This document shows, piece after piece, positions 1 to 5,948 of a stretch of 7,670 bases of DNA. A program made the position numbers and the translations under genes. The notes under the pieces were generated by a model. The model saw nothing but the letters and a program-made list of their open reading frames with translations. It did not search any database and was not told where the DNA came from. The DNA is from Deltaproteobacteria bacterium (GTDB taxonomy: Bacteria > Desulfobacterota_B > Binatia > UBA9968). Location: NCBI GenBank assembly GCA_005879255.1, contig VBKY01000300.1, positions 1 through 7,670 of the forward strand, in the 5' to 3' direction. Within the stretch, counting starts at the first letter, position 1, and every line of letters begins with the position of its first letter.

Positions 1-2
1 AT

Positions 3-83
3 ATTGGGCTCCCGGCGAATGCCGGCACTATTCACGAGTACCGCCGGCCGGATGATTTATATCCGGAAAGATCGTTGAGATGA
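3..83 (+). CDS. Possible 3' end of a truncated gene
   Basis: A plus-strand frame is open from the left edge to a TGA at 81-83. It would give the last 26 residues of a protein, including a segment reading GLPANAGTIHEYRRP followed by an acidic/Tyr-Pro stretch (DDLYPERS). The composition (Pro, Gly, Asp, Glu, Arg, Tyr, mostly ordinary codons) looks like a genuine protein C-terminus rather than a chance frame, but 26 codons cannot establish that. I do not recognise the family. If real, the gene lies mostly outside the window and points toward the 219-555 relic. Confidence 0.25.
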   Translation: MGLPANAGTIHEYRRPDDLYPERSLR

Positions 84-218
84 AGGTTCGCAACTAGACT
101 CAAGACACCGGTTTGGTGTAGTTATGCACGGCGTTGATTCGATATGTCCAGCTGTCCCAGTAGATGCCAGAAGATAATTATGAAAGTTAAGACTGCGCTG
201 TTTTAGCGCCATCGAGCA

Positions 219-555
219 ATGGGAATGCTGAGTGTGCTCGTGATATTTGGATTTGGCGCAAAGCTTCACGGAGTAGAAGCAGAACGATTCACGGCCGGCC
301 CCTTCGAAATAGCGACTGTGATGAAGCGCATCGGCGCAGTGATCCGAACCGAGAGAAGGTGACCATCGAAGACTGGCCGTTCAACCTCTGGTTTCATTTG
401 GAAAGCGCCGACTTGTCGCTCTATGCGGAGGTAAGCAGCACGAAGTCCACCGCTCCCGCCTACGAGATCATCAAGCGCATCAGCAAGCGCTCGACAGCGA
501 GCTTGCCAAGGGCCGATACCAGTCGGACTTCGTCGGCGACGATCGCTCGAAGTGA
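219..555 (+). pseudogene. Possible frameshifted gene relic, family not recognised
   Basis: Protein-like sequence continues through three plus-strand frames. The first frame starts at the ATG at 219 and gives 47 residues before a TGA at 360-362, including GVEAERFTAGPFEIATVMKR and then IGAVIRTE. The second frame becomes plausible from about 341 (REKVTIEDWPFNLWFHLE, then YEIIKRIS near 460-480). The third carries LDSELAKGRYQSDFVGDDR and ends at a TGA at 553-555. Joined with two frame changes, the pieces read like one protein of about 110 residues; separately each ends quickly. This suggests a decayed gene, or two sequencing/assembly indels. I could not assign a family. A short intact ORF starting at the GTG at 359 and ending at 601 is an alternative, but its second half looks out of frame. 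Confidence 0.28.
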
Positions 556-620
556 GATGCGCGATGATTTGAAGTCGCGTTCTTCGTGGCTGAATTCCTA
601 AGCAGGGGCTTTCAATTTTC

Positions 621-1742
621 TTAGTGTCCGAAAAGCCGCTTGAACGCGGACCCGACGCCTTCGACTGCGCTGCCGGCGCCCTCCATGCCTTTTCGACCGA
701 GCGTGCCGAGTCCTTCGGCGACGTTCTGAATGCTTACACCGAGTTGTCCGGCCATCGCCGTTGCGACGCGCGTGGACAAACTTTCGTTTAGCGAGAAGTG
801 CGGATTTCGCGTATTGCCTTTGAGAGTGAAGTCGACGTCGATGGCGTTGTTATTGTCCTTAAGAAAACTGATCACTGCATTGCGCGGCAGCCCCATGAAC
901 GTGTCGAAATACCCGCGGGCCGGCGCGAACTGCAGGTCCTGGAGAATGACCTTGCCTTTGCCGTCTAAATTGTTGTTGCGGACCTCGGAGGCGAGCTTCA
1001 AATCAAGAGTGCCTTTGGCGACCTGGGCCTCGTTTCTTTTGACGAGATAAGGTTGGAGCGCCACCAGGTCCACCGCCTCGAGCGCGATACGCGAGGAAGA
1101 ATCCTTGGCGCCCGGACTGACCCAGCCGTTCACCTTGGCGCGGCCGTCGCGCTTTATTCCCTTTACAATGCCCGTGAGATCGAAGCGGGTTTTCTCTGCA
1201 GCCGGCGCGGCTACGTCCTGGATCTTTGCCTGGATCTCTTCCATCCTCGTTCTCAGTGGCGGCCGACTGACGGTGGTGTCATAAAGATCCAGGCTGCCAT
1301 TTTTGAGTTCGATCGTCGAAATCATTACCGCGCGGGCGCTGGCTTGACTTGACTCATCATTCCTTTGGTTTTTCTCCCGTTCCGTCAGACTGGGAACCAT
1401 GATCAATTTACCGGGATTGCGCAGAACCGATAGGTAGGGTTTTTCAATAACGATGGAAGAGATGCGGATTTTATCGGTGAATAGCGTGCGCAGGTCAGGA
1501 ACAATCGTCACCCGCTCTGCCTCGAACGTGCGCGCCGCCGGCCAGCCTTGCGGAGCGTTAATACTGAGCCCCAACAACTCGATTGAGAACCAGTTGACTT
1601 TGAGTTCGGTCAAGCGGCTACCGGGCCCGAGCGCGTCCACGACTTTGTCCTGGAGCAGGCGCACCCCCATGCGGTAGCCGGCGACGACGGCGATTGCCAG
1701 GATAACGGCGACGGCGATAACGATAGCCTGCCAGCGCTTCAT
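621..1742 (-). CDS. DUF748/AsmA-like membrane-anchored protein
   Basis: This predicts 373 residues with one N-terminal membrane segment (about residues 4-23, rich in Ile/Val/Ala) right after a Lys-Arg pair, so the bulk should sit in the periplasm, anchored to the inner membrane. The body looks beta-rich. Residues 242-320 carry the pattern typical of DUF748 in the AsmA-like clan: a KGTLDLKLASEV strand, a VILQDLQF strand, then GLPRNAVISFLKDNNNAIDV and a FTLKGNTRNPHFS ending. Proteins of this clan are linked to outer-membrane assembly and lipid transport, but the DUF748 role is poorly defined. The tail (residues 330-373) is Gly/Ala-rich and ends in a basic FKRLFGH. I chose the ATG at 1742; a GTG eight codons upstream (1766) would merely lengthen the cytoplasmic tip and has no ribosome site. 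It is divergent from the oxidoreductase at 1906 and has no visible link to the catabolic genes. Confidence 0.8.
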   Translation of the reverse strand: MKRWQAIVIAVAVILAIAVVAGYRMGVRLLQDKVVDALGPGSRLTELKVNWFSIELLGLSINAPQGWPAARTFEAERVTIVPDLRTLFTDKIRISSIVIEKPYLSVLRNPGKLIMVPSLTEREKNQRNDESSQASARAVMISTIELKNGSLDLYDTTVSRPPLRTRMEEIQAKIQDVAAPAAEKTRFDLTGIVKGIKRDGRAKVNGWVSPGAKDSSSRIALEAVDLVALQPYLVKRNEAQVAKGTLDLKLASEVRNNNLDGKGKVILQDLQFAPARGYFDTFMGLPRNAVISFLKDNNNAIDVDFTLKGNTRNPHFSLNESLSTRVATAMAGQLGVSIQNVAEGLGTLGRKGMEGAGSAVEGVGSAFKRLFGH

Positions 1743-1753
1743 AAAATGTCCAT

Positions 1754-1782
1754 ATTTTACGAGCACGGGTGTTGCGCTGCAA
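1754..1782 (-). promoter_or_regulatory. Candidate promoter for the DUF748-like gene
   Basis: Read on the minus strand there is a TAAAAT -10-like box (1754-1759, five of six consensus positions) and a weak TTGCAG -35-like box (1777-1782) with 17 nt between them. Transcription would begin only a few bases before the ATG at 1742, implying an almost leaderless message. That fits the lack of a convincing Shine-Dalgarno sequence there. The weak -35 keeps confidence low. Confidence 0.25.
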
Positions 1783-1797
1783 ACTGACGGGGTCAGT
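1783..1797. promoter_or_regulatory. Perfect palindrome in the divergent intergenic region
   Basis: The arms ACTGAC and GTCAGT are perfect inverted repeats around a GGG centre. The palindrome sits between the two divergent genes, directly abutting the candidate -35 box of the minus-strand gene. That position suits an operator for a dimeric regulator. It could also be chance or a small extragenic repeat; no regulator gene is in view. Confidence 0.3.
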
Positions 1798-1905
1798 AAA
1801 AGGTCGAGAGTCTTTCCTTAATCACTCGCGAACAGAGTACGGAATGTGTTATGAGCCGAGCTGAGATTGAAGCATCACGACGATGCGAAACTTGGGCGAG
1901 ATATT

Positions 1906-2979
1906 ATGGAGTCGGAAATTGAGTTTGCGAACCCTCCAGCGGTAACGCCGATAAAGTTTGGCATCTTCGACTGGATCGATCGTAACCGGCTATCCCTGCC
2001 TGAGCTCTATGAGCAGCGCTTGAGGCTCGTAGAATGCGCCGACCAAAAGGGCTTCTATTGCTATCATATCGCAGAGCATCACGCGTCGCCCCTGAATATG
2101 ACGCCATCCCCCGGCCTCTTCCTGGCGGCCGCTGCCCAGCGGACCGATCGTATTCGGCTCGGAACGCTGGTCTATGTGCTGCCAGTCTATAATCCGCTGC
2201 GGCTCGTTGAAGAAATTTGCATGCTGGACAACCTGAGCCGGGGAAGGTTGGATGTCGGAGTGGGCCGGGGTATCTCGCCCGTCGAGCTATCCTTTTTCAA
2301 CATTGATGTTCAAGACTCGCGAGAGATGTTCCGAGAGGCGCTCGACGCGCTGATCGCGGCGCTCGCCACCGGCAGACTTTCCTACCAAGGCCGCTACTTC
2401 TCTTTCAAAGACGTCGAGCTCCAGATCGAACCCTTTCAGCGTCCGTACCCGCCTTTGTGGTATCCGACCAACAGCAGTGACTCGATGACATGGCTGGCCA
2501 CAGAGGGATTCAATACCGTGGTTCATTACCAACCGATGCCGGTTATCCGTGAGCTCTTCGATCTCTATCGACGGCTGTGGAATGAATATTCGAACAATCA
2601 AACTCGCCTCAACGCCCACGTGCGCGAACCGATATACGGCATCTCGCGCCACGTCTACATAGGTAAGACGGATACTCAGGCCTGGGAGGACGCCAAGATC
2701 GCACTGGCCCAGTTCAACGATAATACGAGTTACCTCCAATCGATCCGCGGCGACAACCGGAGAAAAGAGCACCTCAGTGACTTCGAAGCGCGCCGGGCGG
2801 AAGGACTGTATATTGCCGGCTCTCCGGACACAGTGCGCGAAGAAGTCAAAAAGCACCTCGATATCACCGGCAGCAACTATTTTGTCGGTTCCTTTGCCTT
2901 CGGCAATCTCACCACCGAGCAGGCGATGAATTCGATGCGCCTGTTTGCTGAGGAAGTAATTCCGACTTTTCAGCGATGA
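1906..2979 (+). CDS. LLM-class flavin-dependent oxidoreductase (luciferase-like monooxygenase)
   Basis: This 357-residue cytoplasmic protein belongs to the bacterial luciferase-like (TIM-barrel) superfamily, whose members use reduced FMN or F420. Family hallmarks run in order: KFGIFDWID near residue 17 (first strand); AEHHASP at 56-62; RIRLGTLVYVLPVYNPLRL at 82-100; EICMLDNLSRGRLDVGVGRG at 103-122; PLWYPTNSSDS at 183-193; and a C-terminal LYIAGSPDTVREEV at 301-314, which is usual near the end of these proteins. Length is normal for the family. I chose the ATG at 1906, preceded by a GGGCGAG ribosome site (1894-1900); an in-frame TTG at 1867 adds 13 unmatched residues. The substrate cannot be read from sequence. 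A flavin reductase in the same run (5322) suggests the FMNH2-dependent two-component type, but an F420 enzyme is not excluded. Confidence 0.9.
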   Translation: MESEIEFANPPAVTPIKFGIFDWIDRNRLSLPELYEQRLRLVECADQKGFYCYHIAEHHASPLNMTPSPGLFLAAAAQRTDRIRLGTLVYVLPVYNPLRLVEEICMLDNLSRGRLDVGVGRGISPVELSFFNIDVQDSREMFREALDALIAALATGRLSYQGRYFSFKDVELQIEPFQRPYPPLWYPTNSSDSMTWLATEGFNTVVHYQPMPVIRELFDLYRRLWNEYSNNQTRLNAHVREPIYGISRHVYIGKTDTQAWEDAKIALAQFNDNTSYLQSIRGDNRRKEHLSDFEARRAEGLYIAGSPDTVREEVKKHLDITGSNYFVGSFAFGNLTTEQAMNSMRLFAEEVIPTFQR

Positions 2980-3031
2980 GTTGAAAAGTTGCGCGGCGCC
3001 TCCGAAGATCGTTGCTTTGTTCCGTGTTTGA

Positions 3032-3061
3032 GCCCGTTGACGCAACATGGGCGGTTTTGTT
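3032..3061 (+). terminator. Weak terminator-like hairpin after the oxidoreductase
   Basis: A six-pair stem (GCCCGT at 3032-3037 with ATGGGC at 3047-3052, one G-U pair) has a nine-base loop and is followed by GGTTTTGTT. The stem is short and the T-run interrupted, so it may at most attenuate transcription into the VOC gene that begins at 3108. Confidence 0.2.
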
Positions 3062-3107
3062 ATGCCCAGTTGCGATGGAGATGGCGTTATAACAGAAGGG
3101 AGGAGTC

Positions 3108-3911
3108 ATGTCGGCTAAAATTAGACATCTCGCTCTTTACACTGAGAATCAGGACGGAATGGCAACTTTCTACAAAAACGTGTTTGGCATGAAAAGGATC
3201 ACAGAGAGCTTTAACAATCCTAATCACGGCCACATCAGTGATGGCGTGATCGGCCTCGCCGTTCTGAGAAGACGTCCCGGTTTCGCCTCGGCGCTCGATC
3301 ATTTCGGCTTCGAGGTCGAGGACGTCAGCAGCATTCTAGACCGCCTCAAGGAGAAGTACCCGAAGGTCTTGGTCACCAAAGGACTGGAGCAAGTGGCGTT
3401 CGCGGTTTTTCGAAGTCACGATCCGGCTGGAACGCAATTCGACATTTCATGGAAGCAACATCCGAAAGTTCAAGAGGGTTACAAGGACGACGGCTGGAAG
3501 CAACCAAGACAGATTAGCCATATCGCGATCAGGGCTGCAGAGCCGGAGCGGGTCGCCGAATTCTATCACGAAGTCTTTGCGCTCAAGGAAGGAAAGAATT
3601 TCTACGATGAAGACACGCTCTGCGTGACCGACGGGACGGTCGATCTCCTGATAAGACGAACCAGTAACCATTCCTATATGAGCATGAGGGAGGGCATCGA
3701 CCACTTTGGCTACGCGGTTGAGAGCATCGAAGACGTAAAAAAAGACGTTGACGAATTTGGTCGTGCCAACCCGCGTTCCGCACCGAAAGAGTTGGCCGGC
3801 GGCGTATTCGGACATATCACACAAGAAGATATCGACAGCTGTAAGATCGGCGAGTTTGCGCTTGCCGATCCCGACGGTCTTCTCTTGGATCTGTCGACGC
3901 GTCCGGCATAG
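3108..3911 (+). CDS. Two-domain VOC protein (glyoxalase/extradiol dioxygenase-like)
   Basis: The 267 residues consist of two tandem vicinal-oxygen-chelate modules, about 1-118 and 133-267. Each opens with the usual strand and helix: KIRHLALYTENQDGMATFYK at 4-23 and QISHIAIRAAEPERVAEFYH at 135-154. Probable metal ligands repeat in both halves: His7, His65 (LDHFGFEV) and Asp112 (TQFDISW); then His138, His199 (IDHFGYAV) and Asp261 (LLLDLS). The fold binds a divalent metal and supports extradiol ring cleavage, glyoxalase and related reactions; a two-module layout of this size resembles catechol 2,3-dioxygenase-type proteins. Asp instead of the usual Glu as third ligand makes the reaction uncertain. 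The start is firm: an AAGGGAGGAG ribosome site (3096-3105) lies just before the ATG. It is 128 nt downstream of the oxidoreductase and probably acts on the same pathway (inference). Confidence 0.88.
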   Translation: MSAKIRHLALYTENQDGMATFYKNVFGMKRITESFNNPNHGHISDGVIGLAVLRRRPGFASALDHFGFEVEDVSSILDRLKEKYPKVLVTKGLEQVAFAVFRSHDPAGTQFDISWKQHPKVQEGYKDDGWKQPRQISHIAIRAAEPERVAEFYHEVFALKEGKNFYDEDTLCVTDGTVDLLIRRTSNHSYMSMREGIDHFGYAVESIEDVKKDVDEFGRANPRSAPKELAGGVFGHITQEDIDSCKIGEFALADPDGLLLDLSTRPA

Positions 3912-3930
3912 GCCTAAGGGAAAAGCAGGA

Positions 3931-4010
3931 TTCACCGCCGAGGCACATAGTACGCAGAGATTTTTCATTTCAGACTTTCCCCTCGGCGTCCTCAGCGCCT
4001 CCGCGGTGAA
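3931..4010. repeat. Imperfect inverted repeat, CGCAGAG/CCGCGGAGG type
   Basis: The left arm (3931-3960) starts TTCACCGCCGAGGC and the right arm (3981-4010) ends GCCTCCGCGGTGAA. The reverse complement of the right arm matches the left at 23 of 30 positions around a 20-nt spacer. A further related-looking fragment, CCTTCGCGCCTCCGTGCTTC, follows at 4021-4040. The sequence resembles the GAGGCGCTGAGGACGC-type extragenic repeats that I recall as common in genomes of uncultured bacteria. It fills most of the gap between the VOC and solute-binding genes and could form a hairpin that limits read-through, though it lacks a T-run. Confidence 0.6.
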
Positions 4011-4058
4011 CTAACCGAAACCTTCGCGCCTCCGTGCTTCAACGAAAACGGCAAGATC

Positions 4059-5021
4059 ATGAGCCGCGCTGCACGTAATCTCAATCTATTCCTAATCACG
4101 GTTTTGTTGTTCGGTGTTCTGTCTCCCGCCCACGCACAGACGCTAACTCCGATCCACATCGGCGTTTCGACCAATTCAGCAACTTGGTTCCCACTGTATG
4201 TTGCCTGGAAAAAAGGGCTGTTTCGCGAGCAAGGTCTCGAGTTGTTGCCCGTGTATATGCAGGCTCGCACCTCTCTGGCGGCTCTGGCGTCGAAGCAGAT
4301 TGGCTACATAACCCAAACGGGGTCTTCGCTAACGGCGATCGCGCGTGGCCTGCCGGCCAGACTCGTCATGGTTTTTACTGATAAGACGCACCACGTTCTG
4401 GTCGTCAAATCTGATATTAGCTCTCCAGCTCAGCTGCGCGGCCGCGTGGTGGCGATTAGCCAGCCCGGCGGGACGATCCATCGCGAATTGCTGATGATCT
4501 TGGACAAGTTCAAAATCGACCCGAACGAAGTAAAAACGGCCAGTCTGGGGGATGCGAGAAACAGCCTGACGGCTCTCAAGGCAGGCAATGTCGACGCGGC
4601 GATGTTGATGACTCCTCTCGAGTTGTACCTCGAGAAGGACGGCTTCAGGCCGTTGGTTTATCTTAAGGACATACTGGAATTTCCTCTCCTCGGCATCATT
4701 GTGAACAACGACCTGCTGCGCGATAAACCCGACCAGGTAAAGAAAGTTCTCACCGGCGCACTGAAAGGCATTGCCTACACTAAGACTCGTCGGGAAGAGG
4801 TGGTTCCTCTACTGAAAGATTTCATCGGTCTAGAAAGTTTAGAGATGGCCCAAAAAGCCTACGACAGATTAAGAGACATTTGGCCGGACAGCGGACAACC
4901 AACCGAGAGGGGCTTAAAAAATGTCGCCAGCATGGCGGAAGTTCCAGCCGCTGTCCCTATGGAGAAAATCGTCGACTGGACTCTGTTAAAGGAAGCATCG
5001 GCATCTCTCAGAGCAAAATAA
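4059..5021 (+). CDS. Periplasmic solute-binding protein, SsuA/NMT1-like
   Basis: The 320 residues begin with a clear Sec signal peptide: basic SRAAR, a hydrophobic core at about 9-22, and a likely cleavage after AHA at residue 26, so the mature protein is free in the periplasm (no lipobox Cys). The mature part matches the NMT1/THI5-like, SsuA/TauA-type fold: PIHIGVSTNSATWFPLYVAW at 31-50, then KKGLFREQGLELLPV, a SSLTAIARG segment at 89-97, DISSPAQLRGRVVAISQPGG at 119-138, and NSLTALKAGNVDAAMLMTPL at 168-187. Relatives capture sulfonates, nitrate, pyrimidine precursors or aromatic acids for ABC uptake. The ligand is not readable here. No permease or ATPase gene adjoins it. The ATG at 4059 is preceded by only a weak GGCAAG ribosome site but is well placed for the signal peptide. 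Confidence 0.88.
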   Translation: MSRAARNLNLFLITVLLFGVLSPAHAQTLTPIHIGVSTNSATWFPLYVAWKKGLFREQGLELLPVYMQARTSLAALASKQIGYITQTGSSLTAIARGLPARLVMVFTDKTHHVLVVKSDISSPAQLRGRVVAISQPGGTIHRELLMILDKFKIDPNEVKTASLGDARNSLTALKAGNVDAAMLMTPLELYLEKDGFRPLVYLKDILEFPLLGIIVNNDLLRDKPDQVKKVLTGALKGIAYTKTRREEVVPLLKDFIGLESLEMAQKAYDRLRDIWPDSGQPTERGLKNVASMAEVPAAVPMEKIVDWTLLKEASASLRAK

Positions 5022-5083
5022 CCCCGAACAATCACAGCAATTCCGGTTCTCCTGTGGGGAGGGAGTATCCACGTACGCGTCGA

Positions 5084-5145
5084 TGTAGGGGCAGAGCCCT
5101 GTGTCTGCTCTCTCCGACGGGCGACCACAGGGGGTCGCCCCTACA
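5084..5145. repeat. Hairpin-forming extragenic repeat with TGTAGGGGC ends
   Basis: The ends TGTAGGGGC (5084-5092) and GCCCCTACA (5137-5145) are perfect inverted repeats. Inside, CCCTGTG (5097-5103) pairs perfectly with CACAGGG (5126-5132), separated from the outer stem by a 4x4 internal loop; a 22-nt apical loop remains. The GTAGGGGCGACC-type sequence resembles palindromic, MITE-like elements that I recall as repeated many times in some bacterial genomes. No target-site duplication is obvious. Confidence 0.65.
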
Positions 5146-5164
5146 AAATATTGCGAAACTGAAC

Positions 5165-5197
5165 CAGCGCAGGCGCGTGCGCTGTCTTGATTTTTTT
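5165..5197 (+). terminator. Intrinsic terminator-like hairpin
   Basis: CAGCGCA (5165-5171) and TGCGCTG (5178-5184) form a perfect seven-pair GC-rich stem with a six-base loop. Seven consecutive T residues follow at 5191-5197, after a six-base gap. The gap between stem and T-run is longer than ideal. It is the best terminator candidate in the window and would end transcription from the solute-binding gene that stops at 5021. Confidence 0.5.
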
Positions 5198-5253
5198 CTC
5201 CAGACCTATTTCCAATTTCGAAAACCGGAAGCATGCTTTTGCCAGCGCTCTGG

Positions 5254-5283
5254 TTGACGGCGCTGTTTCCTTTCGGTTACGCT
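5254..5283 (+). promoter_or_regulatory. Candidate sigma70-like promoter for the flavin reductase unit
   Basis: TTGACG at 5254-5259 matches five of six -35 consensus positions. TACGCT at 5278-5283, after an 18-nt spacer, matches three of six -10 positions. It lies just past the terminator-like hairpin and would give a leader of about 30 nt before the ATG at 5322. The weak -10 limits confidence. Confidence 0.35.
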
Positions 5284-5305
5284 TCGAGCCGCAATTAAGC
5301 GTACC

Positions 5306-5313
5306 AAGGGAGG
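5306..5313 (+). promoter_or_regulatory. Strong ribosome binding site fixing the flavin reductase start
   Basis: AAGGGAGG lies eight bases before the ATG at 5322. It decides the start: the frame is open for another 45 codons upstream, to 5187, but that extension runs back through the promoter and terminator signals and matches nothing in the family. Confidence 0.75.
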
Positions 5314-5321
5314 CAATTGAA

Positions 5322-5948
5322 ATGGGCCAGTTGAATACTGCCAAGAAGATGGATGTGCCGAGCGAGCATTGGGATCGGCTCTTTGCGCCAAGCGCGTGTC
5401 TCGTGATGATCACCACGGTGGACGGCGAAGGTCGGATCAATGCGGCGTCCTTCGGCACCTGCGTGCGCGTGTGTCACGATCCGGTGTTTATCGCGTTCAC
5501 GGTCGGAGCGGCAAAGGACACTTACAATAATGTTCTGGCGAACGGTGAATTTGTCGTCAATGTCCCGCCGTTTGAGAGAGAGATCCTCGAGAAGGTTAGA
5601 GTCGTGGGTCTGGAATTTCCGCCACGTGTAAACGAGCTAGAAAAAGCCGGGCTCAAGGCGGTTCCGTCGAAGATCGTAAAGCCGCCGCGCATCGCCGAGT
5701 GCCGGAGCCATTTCGAATGCCAAGTGGAATGGACCAAGCAATGGTTGCACCGGCTGATGGTTGTCGGCAAGGTGGTCGCGGCATCGGTCGACGAGGGCTG
5801 CGTCGACGAGAATGGATACGTCGTGTGGGAGAAGCTCAAGCCGGCGCATTATTGCGGTCACGAATATCAGAACGGGTTCGTCGCGGCTCACGAAAAAATG
5901 GATGTCGATATGATTTATAAAGAGCCCGTCGGTGAACGGAATGTGTAA
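5322..5948 (+). CDS. Flavin reductase-like protein (FMN-binding split barrel)
   Basis: This predicts 208 residues, typical of the flavin reductase-like/DIM6-NTAB family. These split-barrel proteins bind FMN and use NAD(P)H to make reduced flavin for partner monooxygenases. Visible hallmarks are PSACLVMITTVDGEGRINAA at 23-42 (first strands and turn), ASFGTCVRVCHDPVFIAFTV at 42-61 (flavin-phosphate region), KDTYNNVLANGEFVVNVPP at 65-83, a central GLEFPPRVNELEKAGL at 96-111, and a late strand MVVGKVVAASVDEG at 146-159. Family members without reductase activity exist, so the partner role is inferred from the LLM oxidoreductase at 1906. The strong ribosome site fixes the start. Its 3' end overlaps the next gene by 8 nt, so the two are probably translationally coupled and share a promoter in the 5254-5283 region. 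Confidence 0.87.
   Translation: MGQLNTAKKMDVPSEHWDRLFAPSACLVMITTVDGEGRINAASFGTCVRVCHDPVFIAFTVGAAKDTYNNVLANGEFVVNVPPFEREILEKVRVVGLEFPPRVNELEKAGLKAVPSKIVKPPRIAECRSHFECQVEWTKQWLHRLMVVGKVVAASVDEGCVDENGYVVWEKLKPAHYCGHEYQNGFVAAHEKMDVDMIYKEPVGERNV

Larger units (their letters stand above)
1..620. other. Gene-poor region with possible gene remnants
   Basis: No intact, recognisable gene lies between the left edge and the minus-strand gene ending at 621. Two items stand out and are entered separately: a short open frame that enters from the left edge and stops at 83, and a stretch from about 219 to 555 whose protein-like sequence hops through three frames. Bases 84-218 show nothing I can support: stops are frequent on both strands, and the one longer minus-strand frame (57-269) has low-complexity His/Ser/Thr-rich composition and no family resemblance. 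Confidence 0.5.
5022..5321. other. 300-nt gap with hairpin repeat, terminator and promoter signals
   Basis: No gene fits here. The stretch holds, in order, a hairpin-forming repeat (5084-5145), a terminator-like stem with a T-run (5165-5197), a sigma70-like promoter (5254-5283) and the ribosome site of the flavin reductase gene (5306-5313). Together they suggest that transcription of the upstream solute-binding gene ends here and a new unit begins. Confidence 0.55.

Noticed and set aside
57..269. 70-codon minus-strand frame
   Set aside because: His/Ser/Thr-rich odd composition, no family pattern, and it overlaps the more protein-like plus-strand segment from 219.
1743..1766. GTG start for the DUF748-like protein
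   Set aside because: No ribosome site precedes it, and the ATG at 1742 places the basic tip directly before the membrane segment.
2287..3048. 253-codon minus-strand open frame
   Set aside because: It lies almost entirely antisense to the well-supported LLM oxidoreductase gene, has no recognisable family features, and is explained by GC-biased codons of the real gene.
3447..3968. 173-codon minus-strand open frame
   Set aside because: Antisense to the second VOC module and starting within the palindromic repeat; no family resemblance.
3931..4010. Possible CRISPR or tandem array
   Set aside because: The arms are inverted rather than direct, there are only two full copies and they are diverged, and there are no regular spacers.
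4880..5257. 125-codon plus-strand frame across the gap after the first binding protein
   Set aside because: It starts out of frame inside the binding-protein gene and runs through the hairpin repeat and terminator; it is rich in Arg/Ser/Gly with no family features.
5187..5321. N-terminal extension of the flavin reductase
   Set aside because: The 45 extra codons cross terminator and promoter signals, while a strong AAGGGAGG site fixes the ATG at 5322.
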